Assembly (NCBI RefSeq): GCF_014905175.1
Contig: NC_057792.1
Span: forward strand, 16,808,963-16,872,962
Direction: 5' to 3'
DNA from: Aphidius gifuensis
Taxonomy: Eukaryota; Arthropoda; Insecta; Hymenoptera; Braconidae
Length of the DNA stretch: 64,000 nt
Positions 49,874 through 63,086 of this stretch are shown piece by piece. Within the stretch, counting starts at the first letter, position 1; each line of letters begins with the position of its first letter. A program made the position numbers and the translations under genes. The notes below the pieces were generated by a model. It saw only the letters and a program-made list of their open reading frames with translations. It was not told where the DNA came from and did not search any database.

Positions 49874-50531
49874 ATGGCAATTGATTTCTTCATAATCATT
49901 ATTCTCTTTGATGCGTATTACGAAATAATTGATGTACTTTTCCGGAATCGATATTCCATCAGGCAAAATATTTTGATAGCTATGCTGTTGTTAATTTTTA
50001 TTTTTAATGATGACACAGATAAAATAGGTACGTGTTATTATTTTTATTATTATTTTTCAGCTCAGCATATATTTACGTACATATATTGCACGAAAAGACA
50101 GATAGTGTTAGTTTTTAAGCAACAAAATAGAGAAGAAAAAAAGAGACTCGAGTCTGAAATAATAGGTCTACAAGTGGCAAAAGCATTAAAGCATATGCAA
50201 CAGGCATTCAAGCTAGAGGGTAAATTATACTTAAATATATACATAGTAAAATTTATATATATATATTAGAACATGTATGCGGGTTGAGAAAACTATCAAG
50301 AACTATTCTTGAGTTTGTCGAAATGGAGTTTAAACTTGTATCAATATATCAACTATTATTTTTAACTTGAAATATTTATTATTATTGTTGATATTATTTC
50401 AATTTAGTGACGTTATTATGACAAGTTCAAAATTTAATGTCAAGGATATGTGTTTATTTAAAATTATTTATTTATATATCTTTAAATGGTTTTTTTTTTT
50501 TTATTTTTTAAATTTTATTTTAGGTAGTTGA
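49874..50531 (+). CDS. hypothetical small membrane protein
   Basis: I do not recognise this gene. The start codon has the insect-like context TCAAAATGG and follows a poly(T)-AG acceptor at about 49835. The frame runs from 49874 to 50219, then uses donor G|GTAAAT and acceptor ATTTTAG at 50523, reaching a stop at 50531 (117 residues). It starts MAIDFFIIIILFDAYY and has two or three hydrophobic segments. It ends in a charged, helix-forming stretch containing NREEKKRLESEIIGLQVAK and HMQQAFKLEG, whose composition is unlike the chance frames around it. Positions 50028-50060 look like a complete GTACGT...TTTTTCAG intron of only 33 nt (11 codons), in frame whether retained or removed. Existence of the gene is uncertain; the charged segment is the best evidence. 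Confidence 0.35.
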
Positions 50532-53500
50532 GGTACAGTAAATACAAGTTGTAAAAGTTTTATTACAAAACATGTATTTACAGCTTTTTTTTTTTTTTAT
50601 TTATTTATTTATATGTTTTATTTATTTATTTGTTAAATAGTTGTGTGTGACCATGGAAGTCTTATTGTGAATGGAGTGTGCATTTAAACAACGCCCTCGG
50701 GAATCACTCACTGGACATCTTTACTTTTATTCTCACTACATTCTTAAATTTTTTATTTATTTATTTATTTATGATTTTAACAGCAACATTCTTCCATTGT
50801 TCTTTTAACAAATATTTTTAAAAATATGTGGCATTGACAGTTTAAACAATTATTCAAGATACTGTGTCGAATTGTTTTATTTTGTAATTAATCATTATTT
50901 TTCTTTAAATATAATAATAATATATAATAATCATTAAATAACTTTATGGGTTTTTTTTTTAATTTTATTATTACTTTAACGACATATACATATTAACTGG
51001 AAATTGCAAAATCACAAAGTTAGTTTAGCCTATTACGGTTAGATGAGGAGATTCAATTGACTAGAAAAAAAAAATAAAAAAATTGAAGAAGCAAGTGGAG
51101 GATAATTCTACTAAATGTGTAGAAGATGAGTAAGAAAATAAATAAAAAAAAAGGTCAAGATGGAGATTAAAAAAAAGTAAAAGAAAATGATGGAAAAAAA
51201 AAAAAATCAAGCAATGTCGTTTCGCCTCATTTTATCGCAAGAGATATCTAATTGAAGTGCTGCTGCAACCGTTGCACAAGTTGACGCATCAAGGATTAAT
51301 GATGATCGCGATATGGTGAGGATTAGTTTTCAAATATATATATATTTATTTAATACATGTAACAATAATTTATATTATATATAAAGCAGTTGTGGGATAA
51401 ATTTCGACTTTATACTTAAATTGCACAGACACTGGACAATTGTACAGCAAATACATGCACATTGGATCCTGACTAATTTATCCAGGAAGTCCGGTGGGAT
51501 GCTGTGAGCATCACCAGGATCGTCATCATCAGCAAAAGGTAGCAGTACATATACAGTGGGCTTTAGTATAACAAACTAGGTATGAGAAGGAACACATACC
51601 AAATGAAGGACAAGGAGAAAATTAAATGAGATATATATAGTTTCTAGTAGAAATTTCATAGTCTCCAATATAACAGTCACGTTCACTAACGTGCATAGTA
51701 TGTTTAAGTACCTATGGTTTTGTATATATGCTATACCAATTTGATGAAGCATCGAGAATAGCAAGAGAATTATTCAATGCATCGTATATGACAACATTTT
51801 TAATAACGAAAAAAATTAAAATTATATATATATATATTTATACATATATACATAAATTATTATATATAAATAATAATAAATAATTTTTTTTTTTCAATGA
51901 CATTACATATTTATTGACATTATAAAATTTTTCATCTAGAAAAAAATTTTATATATTAATAATATCATAATAAACACATCATAAATAATTTTATATTTTT
52001 CAATTTTTAATTTAATTTAATTTATATAATTATATATGTTAAATCAATTGAAATAATATTTATATATATTGTGTATAAAAATAAGCAATAATTTAAATTC
52101 AATAATATTATAATGGATAAATTTTTTAATATTGTTTTGACACCTTGATAATGATGCAGCGATAATTTTATGATTATCATGTATTTGTGGTGGTGTTTTT
52201 ATATTTTTATATTATTCATTATTGTATTTATATGCGTAAGGATTATTACGGCCACTTTGTTTATGTATAGAAATATAATAATAATAATAACAACAATAAA
52301 ATTAACAATAGTTAATCCAACCCACAAAGGACATTCTTGTCGAGTCGTTATTTGTTGTAGGAGCGGCATCATGAGGTCTACTCTGATGGGCATAATATTA
52401 CTTGTTTTATTATTCTCACCCTAACTACTGTTAATTTTATATTTAAAAATTAATAATAACTTTATAGACTTACCAAAGTTGTGCCAACCGCAGGGAATTG
52501 TGTTTAATAATAATCTGAAATATAATAAATAATAATAATAGTATTAATCAAATAATTTTAAATAAATTTTGTAAAATTAGCTAAACTTATTTTTAGTTCA
52601 CCCCCATGTTAATTATAAATAACAAATTTATTTTTATATTTAAAATAATTTTAATTATTTTTCTTTTTTTCAATAACAATTGAAAAAATTTTTTTCATAT
52701 TTAATTAAATTTTAATTAAAATATTCAAGTTGTTTTGAGTAGAAAAAATATCTCAAGAAAAATATTTTCAACATCTAAATTATATATTTAAAAATAAAAA
52801 TATTTGAAATTAATTGTCTTCATTTAAATATAATATTTAGAAAGCACGCTGTGATTTAATTTTTTTTTTTATTGATATCATAAATATCGATAGTTCAAAA
52901 CAAAAAAAAAAAAAAATGTATGTTCATCGTCAGTATGTTAATCGACAAACCCAAATATTTCGTAATTTTCAAGTGTATGTTTATTTCATAAATAAATCGA
53001 AAAAAAAAGAAAAAAAAATGATAATGGTATTAAATATCGTCAGAGCGCAATTGCAAAATATAAAATTTATCGATGAATTGGTTTAAGATCATTTGTTGGT
53101 TAAAACCATGACATTAAAGAAGGGCACACCTACATTCAGCCATAATCATAACGTTTGGATCCCTTTTTTTTTTTTTTACACGCAAACTAAAATGCACATT
53201 TAATTTTTATTCTATTTATACACACTTATAAACAATTTGTATTTGTGTATTTTAGTATTTCAAATGATTCTATGTATAAAGTACCAAGTGAGGATTTTGT
53301 TTTATTTAATTTTTGTGTTTTGTTATTTGTTGGCTTTAACCTTCCTTTAAGCGATGACCTTACACCTAGACAAAACCAAAACAAACACTATTTCATGTGT
53401 TCAAGATTTCCAAGTAAGTTGGTCTTATTCGTTGCTCTTTGGTGATTCTATTTATGTATTGTCGTACATATATATATATAAATAAATATATACAATGTCT

Positions 53501-56500
53501 TATATATTGTTGAGAAAATTTGCATAAGACTCAACACCGTTGCATACTGGTATTTTACTACTCTGGATCTTCTCTAGACCATGGTAAAAGCATGACGTTA
53601 TATTTATACATAGTACATATACACACAGAGAATATACCTACGGCCATATATACAGAGACAAGATAAAATATATTTCTATTTCTGTACAGCAAGCACGGAA
53701 TGTTAAAGTGAGTTATATTAGATGACTCCATGTTCGCAAAACTCTTTTGCGGCAAATTCGACTACCAAAAGTTTTTAGACGTTGACATTTCGTTGACTCG
53801 TCACACATAATTGTCTTTTACTCGTTTTCTTCAACTGCTCATCTTACTATCTTATTTCTAGAATAATTTTTTTTTTTTTTTTTTCATTTTAAATGACATA
53901 TACATTATCTTGAAATTTAAACTGTGAATATATAAAAATGAAAATTTTAATATTCAAAAGACAATGCATAAAAGTTACTCATGCAGTAAAATATCACCAA
54001 GGGAAATCATTTTTAATTTTTTCACATTTTTATTATCAAAACATATTTATTTTTTTATATAATTTAAAAATTTATGTATTTTATATTAGTTATTATATAT
54101 TTTTTGTTAATTTTAATGATGATTTTTTTGTGAAATAAAAATACGGGAAATATCTAAATTGTTTTCATTGTTTGTGAGGAAATTTCGAGATATCGTTTTC
54201 TTGTTAAATTGAACAAAGGGCTTTTCGAAATATCCGGTGAATTCATAAGTATATTGAATGTTTTTTATTTTTATTTTTTAGTATAGTGATACTATTTTGC
54301 ATGACATTATAAATCCAATTGTTTTCTATCATTGTTTATTTTTCATTATTTATTTTTTCTACTTGTCACGCTATGAAAGTCGTTCATCTTTCATGAAACA
54401 ACTTCAAAAAAAAAATCATAAATAATCAAATAACCTTAAGAATTTAACACTCCCATCATCATCATCACCATCAACCTCATCAACATCATCAAAGATATCT
54501 TAATCTAAATAAAATACAAAAAAAAAAAAAAAAACTCAAAACAAATTATAATAATGTTAATAATTTCACAATGACATTGTAATATAATAATCTAAATGTT
54601 AAATATTAACAAATAGTTTAATTAAACATTTAATAATAATAATAATTAAATTCGAGCATATATTTTACCTTGTCACTATGGGTGCATGTAAGGACAAAGG
54701 AGAACGTTACACAAAAAAAAAATAAAAAAAAATAAAAAAACCATTTTAACACCGAGTTCAAGTCAAATGACTTGATGTAATATAACGGCAGGTAATTCAA
54801 GAGGATGAGAGAGTAAAGTGGAGGAGGTAAAAAAGAAGATATAAAAAAAAAAAAAAAAAAAAACATGAACGAGAGGAAACTTTAGTAAGGGGAAGGGGAG
54901 AAAGACAGGCCTAGATTCTTGGCAAGTAGTAGGTCATCTGCACCAGTGTACCGAGAGTTTTCACTTTCATCAACGTTCATACAACAAATGCCTTGGATTA
55001 AACTTGGCAAAAAATAATAAATAGAAGAGTTTTTTAAAGAAAAAAAAATATCAAGATGATTGTGAAAAAAAAAAATAGAAAAATAAACTAAAATGAAATA
55101 AATGATTATTTTTATTATTTTTCCATGTGACAGAAAGAGTAAGTGGTATATTTTATATGCAAGAGGGTATACACATGTTTAATATACAGTTTCCCTCAAG
55201 ATCGTTCGACGGAAGATCCGATCTTCTATTCAATTTTACTATTTTAAATTTTATTTGTAACCGTGCGAATATTTGTGTATAAAAAAAAAAATACTGCGTC
55301 ATGCTTGGATTCCTTATCCTCGTTTCACGCGCGTCTTCAAGAAAAAAAAAATATACCCGGGTATAGACCATATCCTCGTTGGATATGTTTGTTGAAAAGT
55401 TTAAAAAAAAAAAAAATTTATTATAAAAATAAAACGATGGAAATTTTTGTAGGGTGAGATAATTTTTTTTTTTTATTTTTTTTTCGATATATCTCGATTT
55501 GTGCTTCTTTTGCGTATGTAAAACTAAATTTTCTTCAATGTATCCTTTTTCATCCTTATTTCCAATTCGTTTATTTTTATTTTTTTTTTTATTTTTTCTT
55601 TACTTGGGTACTTATTTCTTCTTCGGCTTTGGTTCGCCAAGGGTATCGAGTTTTCGAAAAAATTTGCAACTGGTATACTTTTTTCTCGTTCATTGAAAAC
55701 TTTATCCAAGCCAAAGAGTTGAATAAAGTTGTCCATAGTGAAAAAGGTGATAGTACATATATACAAAAAAATAAAAATAAAAAAACCGAGTTAAAAGTTT
55801 ATTTTTTATAAGTTGAATAAGTTTTAAAAATTGGTGAAGAGAATATAATACAACTTGACCTCTGTTTTGTTTTTGATAAATGTTAATTTATATTTTATAT
55901 TTTATATTTTGATTTTAAATTGAAAAAAGATGCGAATAATGAAAGGGTCATGACCTGAATTTAAAAAATAGTATGCTCGAATTGATGATGACTATAATAT
56001 CAAACCTTGACCTTTGAAAATGTTTAATGTTTGTTGTTTATAATATGTGGCACGATTAATATGTGTATATCCTGTTATTTACATTGGCATATTATATTTC
56101 AGATTTTATTAAATATTATTAATATATATGTGTATTGATGGGGGAGTATATAATATGCAAGGTAAAATGAAAAAAAACGTTGATGGTTTTGTGGGCGTTT
56201 CAGTGGCAATTATTAATATGTGACGTCAATGAGTGATGATTTTGCAATGAAAAAATATCCACGCACATCCTACTATTGGTGGGCTTCGGAAGATATTAAA
56301 ATACATAAGATTTATATCAAATTATTATAGAATAAAAAATTATTTATATATACAAATTACCACCCAGTTCTCACGAGAATCATGCCCTCCAACTGTTGCA
56401 CAATTTTTTTTTCTTTCTAGTTGTTTTTCTTTTTCAACAGATATATATTTTAATATCATGATAATAATAGAAAATGCCCTTTTAATATTGCTCTATTGAA

Positions 56501-59165
56501 TTTTTTATTATTTTCAACAATTCATTGTGTCTATTTTAATGCAAAAAAAAAAAAAAATAATAATATATACATCCTCATGTGTATTGGCACATGTATAATT
56601 TTATATTTTTTGTTTTTTAAATTATTTAAAGCTGTAATTTGGCTTTGAAATTAATTTAATTTATACAATAATAAAAAAAAAAGGTAATTATATTTTATTT
56701 TTAAATTAAACTCAGTTACATCAGCACATCATGTTGTGATTTAATTTAAATGTATATTGTTTTTTTTTTTAGCTTGACAAATTTTTGTCTTTTATCCTTA
56801 TTTTTTTTTTTTGTTCTAATTTTTTTTTTTTTTCTTACATTTGCAAATTGCCAACAATTTTTACTTTCCATCTCCTCCATCCCCTGACAAAGCGACGCGC
56901 CAAACTCTATGGAAAAGAGCATTGCGTCTGGAACTTTGTCAGCTCAAAGTTGGAAACGAGAAAAAATAAAAAAAACTATATATAAAAAAAAAAAAAAAAA
57001 AACAAAGTTGGTTTCTCGTTGTAGCACGCCAACGACTTGCAATTTCTGTCTTTACTATTCTCATATATATACACAGTGTGTCACAGTGTCGTGTACTTTA
57101 TATATACATACAAAAGCATAACCTCTTGTCTCTCCTCTCTCCTCTCTTTATAGAGCTTTCCTTTAAAAGCCCATCCCCCAACTAGCACTGCTTGAGCCAA
57201 GAGAGCGTCAGAACTAAATCATCAACTTTTTCGATAGAGATGCTCCAATTTAAAATACCATATTTTGTTCTCAATGAAAATAAAAAATAAAAACAAACTA
57301 AACTAATTATCAGTTGAATATTTTTAATTTTTGTTATCTTTTATTATTAGCTCTTATTTATTTATATATAAATTTTACTTTAAAATATCATTATTATTCT
57401 GTTAACTTTATTTTTCTTCGATTTATTAAAAGCCATTATTATTATTATCGCAAAAAAGTTTTGTTGAAAAAATTTTACCTAGGGAATGGCAAAAGTGGGG
57501 TGTATATATGTATAAGATATTATGCAGAAAGTTTTCATAAATTTATAAGGGCACATTATATTTTAGTCGTTAGGGGGATAATGGCCCCTGGTGTGTTCTG
57601 GACGAGAGATTTTCATTCACACCGAATGTTCAAGCGATAATGTAAGCTTCAAGTAGTATAGCTAGGTCTATTGAACAAATGGAAAAAAAAAAAAAAGAAA
57701 ATATATATGTATATGAATTCAAGAAAAAAAAAAAAAACGAGAAGCAAATTGAGTAAAAAAAAAAGGTCAGAATTATTATAGTCGGATAGTTGAAAAGATG
57801 ATGACAAGTAAATGATAAAATTGGTCGATAAAAAAACGATTTACAAATAACTTTCAAGTAATAGTTTGTAATTCAGATATAAAAACGATATCCAATTTCA
57901 ATACATGTTGAACCTCAATCATCAAAAATTGAACGATTTAACGATAAAATTGTGTTTAACTCATATAATAATCACAAATAAGAAAAGGCCATGTTGCCTC
58001 TTACTGCATGTACTCCTCGACTATTACTATTAAAGTAATAAAAATAAAAAAAATAAAAAAAGTCAAGCATTAAATGATAGAGCACGTAAGGTCTTCGTGT
58101 CGAAGACTCTCTATCTACACACACATACACACACACAACATGAATATAAAAAAATAAATATAAATATATTTCGATGCTTGCATCAAAAACGGATCAATAG
58201 CGGACATCAGGATGTACAGTCGACGTAGTAATGCACGCGAGTAAAATACAACCAATGCATCTATCGAAGGGAGCATAGATAGCAAAATAGAGAAAGATAA
58301 AAAGAGAGATAGAGAGAGGGAATTTTATGAGAGGAGAAATAGTAGGAGGGCATTCAACAAACGTGATGCTCTTCGTACCTTTCCAGTTCGATCAATAGTT
58401 AATGTCACGTCTGATGCCCTGCAACACAACGTTCTGAATGTACTCTGAAAATTTCAGAAAAGAGTAAAAAAAAAATCCCTCTATATACAAATACACATCA
58501 ATACACACACTTTCATTCAAATAACCCAATGCATTTTACTTGTTTTCTATCACTACGACATTGTAGATTTTTTTTAACTCTCATTTCACCCGTCTCCCAA
58601 AAGTGTTGTTTGTTAATTTTCGGCATACGAATTTACAACAAAGAAGCTGCCCTCGAGGTGATGAATTTTACATTCAACTGGCAATTTTATAACCCTTCTT
58701 TTAACTTTTTTATTTTTTACCACTGTTAAAGTGTTTTTTTATGTATTTATTTTGTTTTTTTTTTCATCAATATAACCACCATTCATTTGGTCTTTAGCAG
58801 TAATAAATAAAAGAAAGGAAAAAAAAAAAAAAACCGCAATTTATTTGATTGATTAAAATCAATAATAAGATCTACATAAAATGAGGGGGGGAAAGGGGTC
58901 AATTTTTTTTGTCGGTATTTTATTGTTGAAATAAATTCTTTCCCCACTATTTATTTTTTTTTCTGTTATTGTCTTATCCACTCACTAACTCAATGAAAAT
59001 AAACGTTTGGCATACGAAGACTTGGGACAGTCACATTGGGTCCTCACTTTACCTCTTCTTTAGTTGTTTCATTTCCCCACCTTTTTTTTTTTTATATATA
59101 TTTTTTTTTTATTGTATACATGTATATACAATGAAGGTTCATCTTATTAGGCCCAACTACAACAC
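50532..59165. other. intergenic region with scattered exon-like islands
   Basis: About 8.6 kb, mainly AT-rich. Less AT-rich islands occur at 50640-50720, 51220-51570, 52310-52515, 53240-53420, 54890-54990 and 58190-58440. Several have splice-like borders on one or both strands (see findings), but no set of exons joins into a convincing gene. Confidence 0.45.
58379..58418 (-). other. minus-strand exon-like cassette, ambiguous strand
   Basis: On the minus strand a 40-nt segment lies between the acceptor GTTGTGTTGCAG and the donor AAAG|GTACGA, and one frame is open, reading ASDVTLTIDRTGK (phase 2 in, phase 0 out). The plus strand is also open from the acceptor CCTTTCCAG at 58387, reading RSIVNVTSDALQHNVLNVL and then stop. 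The strand therefore cannot be decided by eye. Confidence 0.2.
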
Positions 59166-59200
59166 TATATAAACACAACTTTACAGCAATTTCAAACAGT
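59166..59200 (+). promoter_or_regulatory. TATA box and initiator-like site of the Pro-rich cuticular gene
   Basis: TATATAAA at 59166-59173 is followed about 31 bp later by AAACAGTTAC, a near match to the arthropod initiator. There is no ATG between this point and the start codon at 59445, which supports the chosen start and gives a 5' UTR of about 247 nt. Confidence 0.6.
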
Positions 59201-59444
59201 TACTGAAGTGTATTTCACGAGAAAACAAACTAGTGTTGTTAACCCTCTTCTTCTATTTTTTTTTTTTTTATTTTTAAATCATTAATTTTTCATTGGATTT
59301 GCTGTGTTTTATTTTATTATATAATATTTTTATTTATTTATAAAGATTGTGGAGAGTGGTAGAAAAAAAAAAACAAAGTCTAATTAAAAAATAAATAAAT
59401 AATAATTTATAATTTCAAAAAAAAGCTAATAATAAAAGGAAAAC

Positions 59445-62400
59445 ATGTTTCGAATTCAGGTATGTGTATATTGATATTTTTGTGTATCGTGTTATATTTT
59501 TATTTTTAAATTTTTTTATTGACGTTTGAATTGTAAATTTATAAATATTTATTGCGATCATCGACCTGTACAAATAGCATCTACACATAAGTGCAACGAA
59601 CTAGCATAAAAATCTATGTAATATATATAATTTTATTTTCAATCAAATCAAAGTTTCTCGAATGAATCATCATGAAAAATTCTACAAACATATATTTATA
59701 TTTAAAAAGAAAATTCTCCTTTTTTTTCACCTAAAAATGTCTAGTATTATATTGGCTAAATTCTTAACATTTTTATTCCCCAATTTTTTTATTTATTCTC
59801 AATTGTTTTTTGTTTTTTTTTTTCATCTTATTTTTGTTTCATTCTATATAACCTTATCGGATTCTTGAAAAATACATACACCAAGTAGAACTGGATATTC
59901 ATGAATTTTCAGAGAGATAAACCGTATCCGTTTGGCATTACCATGAGAAGAGAATAAAAAATAAAAAAGAAAATTTGAAAAACAAATAAAAAAAAAAAAA
60001 ACATAAAAGAAAAACAGATCAAATAAGAAGTAAAATTATATTCTTTTCGTTTATCATGGAAAATGGAAGGAAGAATTGTGGAAATGGAAGATTTTAGGGT
60101 AGTGAAAAAATAAGAATAAAAAAAGATTCAAATAAATAATATAAAAAAAAATATATACCTATATATTTATAGGGAGAAGAGGGTGGAGAAGGGTGAAGAG
60201 AGTTATAGAGAAAAGATAAAATTTTTCAAGTAGTAAGAAGATGAAGGGATATTCTTTTCATCCTGTTAGATCAAAGGTTCGATAGATCGTTAACATTGGA
60301 AATAAGCATTTTATTATCAGTTGATATCGATAGATACAGTCTCGCATGTATAGTCTCGAAGAAATAAAAGGTGCGAGTATTAAAGATTCTTTGGTGCAAA
60401 AAAAAAAAAGATAGCAAAAAGTAAAATGATCAAGAGAGGGCAAGTGATGAGAGTAGAGAGGGAAAAAAAGATCTCAATAGGTCACATCTAAGTGAGGCTC
60501 CAGTGTTAGCATATATTGATGTAAAAAAAAAAAAAAAAAAATTTAATATTATGCAATATCATTATATGCTCCTGATCTTAATGTATCTTGATCTTATGAT
60601 CTTTTTAATAATGAATAAATTATATGATAATATAAAAAATAATAAAATCTGTTTTTTCTTTTTTTTTTTTCATAAATAACAAGAGATGTAACAAGCTAGC
60701 TAGTGTGATTAGATTATAGATGCGAATATATTACATGATTTTATAATTAAATGAATTATAAACAGTAGTGTTAAATGGACGATAACCTTTGACAGATGTA
60801 GAAGCCACTTAGCTTGTATCATCAAATACATAACTTTTATTACAATGTTGCAAACTCAATACCACCCGCATTAGAAATATAATTACTTTGGTAATTAATA
60901 TTGCATAAAAAAGTCATTATAAAATTACTATTTATTTTTATTTTTATTTTTCATTTGCAGATATACTACGATTATTGTTTTTAGAGATAATATTACAAGT
61001 GAATATAATTATTTAAATAAATTTTCATCAATTTATATTTATTCATTTTTTTTTAAGCTTTTTCTTTCGCACTTTTTAATAATATTTTTTTTCAAAAATG
61101 ACAAGAATGAAAGGAATAAAATGATAATATTTATAAAAGAGTTATTTCGAAAAAAAAAAATAAGAAGAGTTATTTCAACGGAAACGAAGAGAGCCAAGTG
61201 AATTACTTGGTTACTACGACTTTGAGATAGTTGGTGGTATAACCGGGCTATTTTAAATGTGCACCAGTGTATGTACACGCGCGCGAACACAGTTTACGAG
61301 GATCGTTAATAGTAGGTAAAGGGAAAATGATAATAAAAAAAATAAAAAAATTTAGACGGGTGCATTGTTGCGACGTTTTTTACGATGAGAATAATTTATC
61401 TCACTTGAAAAACTCAATGATATGAGCTACTTGAATTTGAATGAATATTATTTTTAATTTTATTTAAAAAAAAAAAACTTTTAAAACAAAATATATTTTT
61501 TTTTTTGTCATTCATTTTGAATCACGTAAAAAATAAAATATAAAAATTTTTTATAATTTTTTTATAATAACATAAAATAGAGAAAAGAAAAAAAAATTTA
61601 TACAAAATTTATATAGAGAATAAAATTTAAAATAATAAAGAAAAGCGAATTAATTTTTTTTTTTTTATTTTCTCGAATATCATGTTAAAGGGTATATATG
61701 AAAAACAGAGAAAAAAAAATTAATCGGAATAAAAAATATACGAGTCAACGGGTTGAGAAATGAAAAGCAAAAATAAAAAAAAAAAAAATATTGGATGAAA
61801 AATAATCCGATGATGATGTTACGCTGTGACCCTGATGGCAGTCGGTTGATCGTCCAGCGAACCAGACTAAATTCCGTTCAAATGAAAAAAAAAGAAAATA
61901 ATAAATAAATAAAAAAAAAATTATGGAAAATTGCTGAAATAAAATGTACCGGATTTCGCATCCAATACTACCACCACCACATACAATCTTGTTTGGTAGA
62001 GTGCGAGAAATTTGTCGAGAAACCACATTTTTATATTATTTATTTTATTATTTATTTCATTTATACGTGTTACTGTTTCACGATATATATAAACTAACAA
62101 ACTGAGTTACAATTTCATGTCACTTTTTTCCTAACAAGCTATTTTTTCTTTTGTTTTTTTTTTTTCCCAAATAAATAAACAAAATTAAAAAAAAAATATC
62201 TTAAAAAAAAAATAAAAACACTGTGTTATATTGTATATACGTGAAAATAAATAAATAAATAAATATAATAAAAAATAAAATAACCACGTAATGAATGTCG
62301 GAAATGTTGATAAATCATTTGAGACTTTTATCAGAATTAATTTACTTTTAAAAAAAAAAATATTTACCAATCGACGTTGAATAGTCACAAGTTGATAAAG

Positions 62401-63086
62401 ACTGTATTAAATCAGTCAAGCAATTTGTTCAAATTAAAATTAAATTACGATATTTACAGTCATCATTATTATTATTTTAAATCACTTTTAAATAAAAGTC
62501 AAGTTTTAAATAAATTACAATATTGATTAATATCAATTAAACTCAAATAATAACTCAATTAAAAATAAAGCAAAAAAAAATATTAATTAATATTGTAGAT
62601 GGAAGAAAATAAATCAATAAATCAATTTATACATTTCAGATATATTTGTTGTTTATCACAATGATTTGTGCATTTGCTGATTTACCACCTGGTACAAGAA
62701 GAAATACATATTTACCACCAGATCCAACAAAAGGTTATGATTATAATCCACCACCAGTACCATTTCCACCATCACGACAACCACCATCACAATTTCCACC
62801 ATCAAGACCACCAACTGGTTTTCCAGTTGGTCCAACACGTCCAACACCACCAGTGCCATTTCCAACTGGACCATCAAGACCACCAACAGTACCATCAAGA
62901 CCAACACAAGGTTATCCATCACCAGGACCACGTCCAACACCTGGTTTTCCAACAAGACCACCACCAACACCACAACGTCCAATTGGACCAACTGGTTATC
63001 CAGCACCAGGACCAAGACCAACACCAAATTTCCCAGATTATCCTGGTCAACCAACTGGCAATAATGGAAACACAATACCATCTGGT
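59445..63086 (+). CDS. Pro-rich cuticular-type secreted protein, 3' partial
   Basis: Exon 1 (59445-59459) encodes MFRIQ and has a GTATGT donor. Exon 2 (62640-63086) follows ACATTTCAG and continues in phase 0 as IYLLFITMICAFA-DLPPG, completing a signal peptide with likely cleavage after residue 18. The mature part visible (about 136 residues) is dominated by Pro, Arg, Thr, Gly and Phe in repeated PxxPFPPSR, GPRPTPGFP and GYPAPGPRPTP units, with YLPPDP near the start. The exon ends IPSG at a strong GTAAGT donor, phase 0. The four neighbouring genes have a phase-0 intron directly before the R&R exon. The missing next exon, beyond 64000, is therefore predicted to encode an R&R domain; that part is inference. 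Other Pro-rich secreted proteins (cuticular or silk-like) remain possible. Pro codons are mostly CCA, in line with the AT-rich genome. Confidence 0.75.
59460..62639 (+). other. first intron of the Pro-rich gene
   Basis: A 3.2-kb AT-rich intron at phase 0 inside the signal peptide. GC-richer patches lie at 61180-61310 and 61790-61880. The latter has open frames on both strands but no matching splice pair. No nested gene is supported. Confidence 0.6.

Noticed and set aside
58529..58729. Plus-strand frame MHFTCFLSLRHCRFFLTLIS... considered as a secreted peptide
   Set aside because: No TATA box, initiator or splice partner, and the tail becomes T-rich noise; treated as chance.
61745..62026. Minus-strand frame containing RNLVWFAGRSTDCHQGHSVT
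   Set aside because: The middle third is poly(T)/poly(A) noise, and no consensus donor-acceptor pair isolates the better part. It lies inside an intron of the Pro-rich gene.
62656..63081. Long minus-strand frame rich in Val/Leu opposite the Pro-rich exon, and a +2 frame rich in His/Gln
   Set aside because: Both are shadows of the biased CCA-rich codons of the Pro-rich exon, which has the signal peptide, splice sites and promoter.
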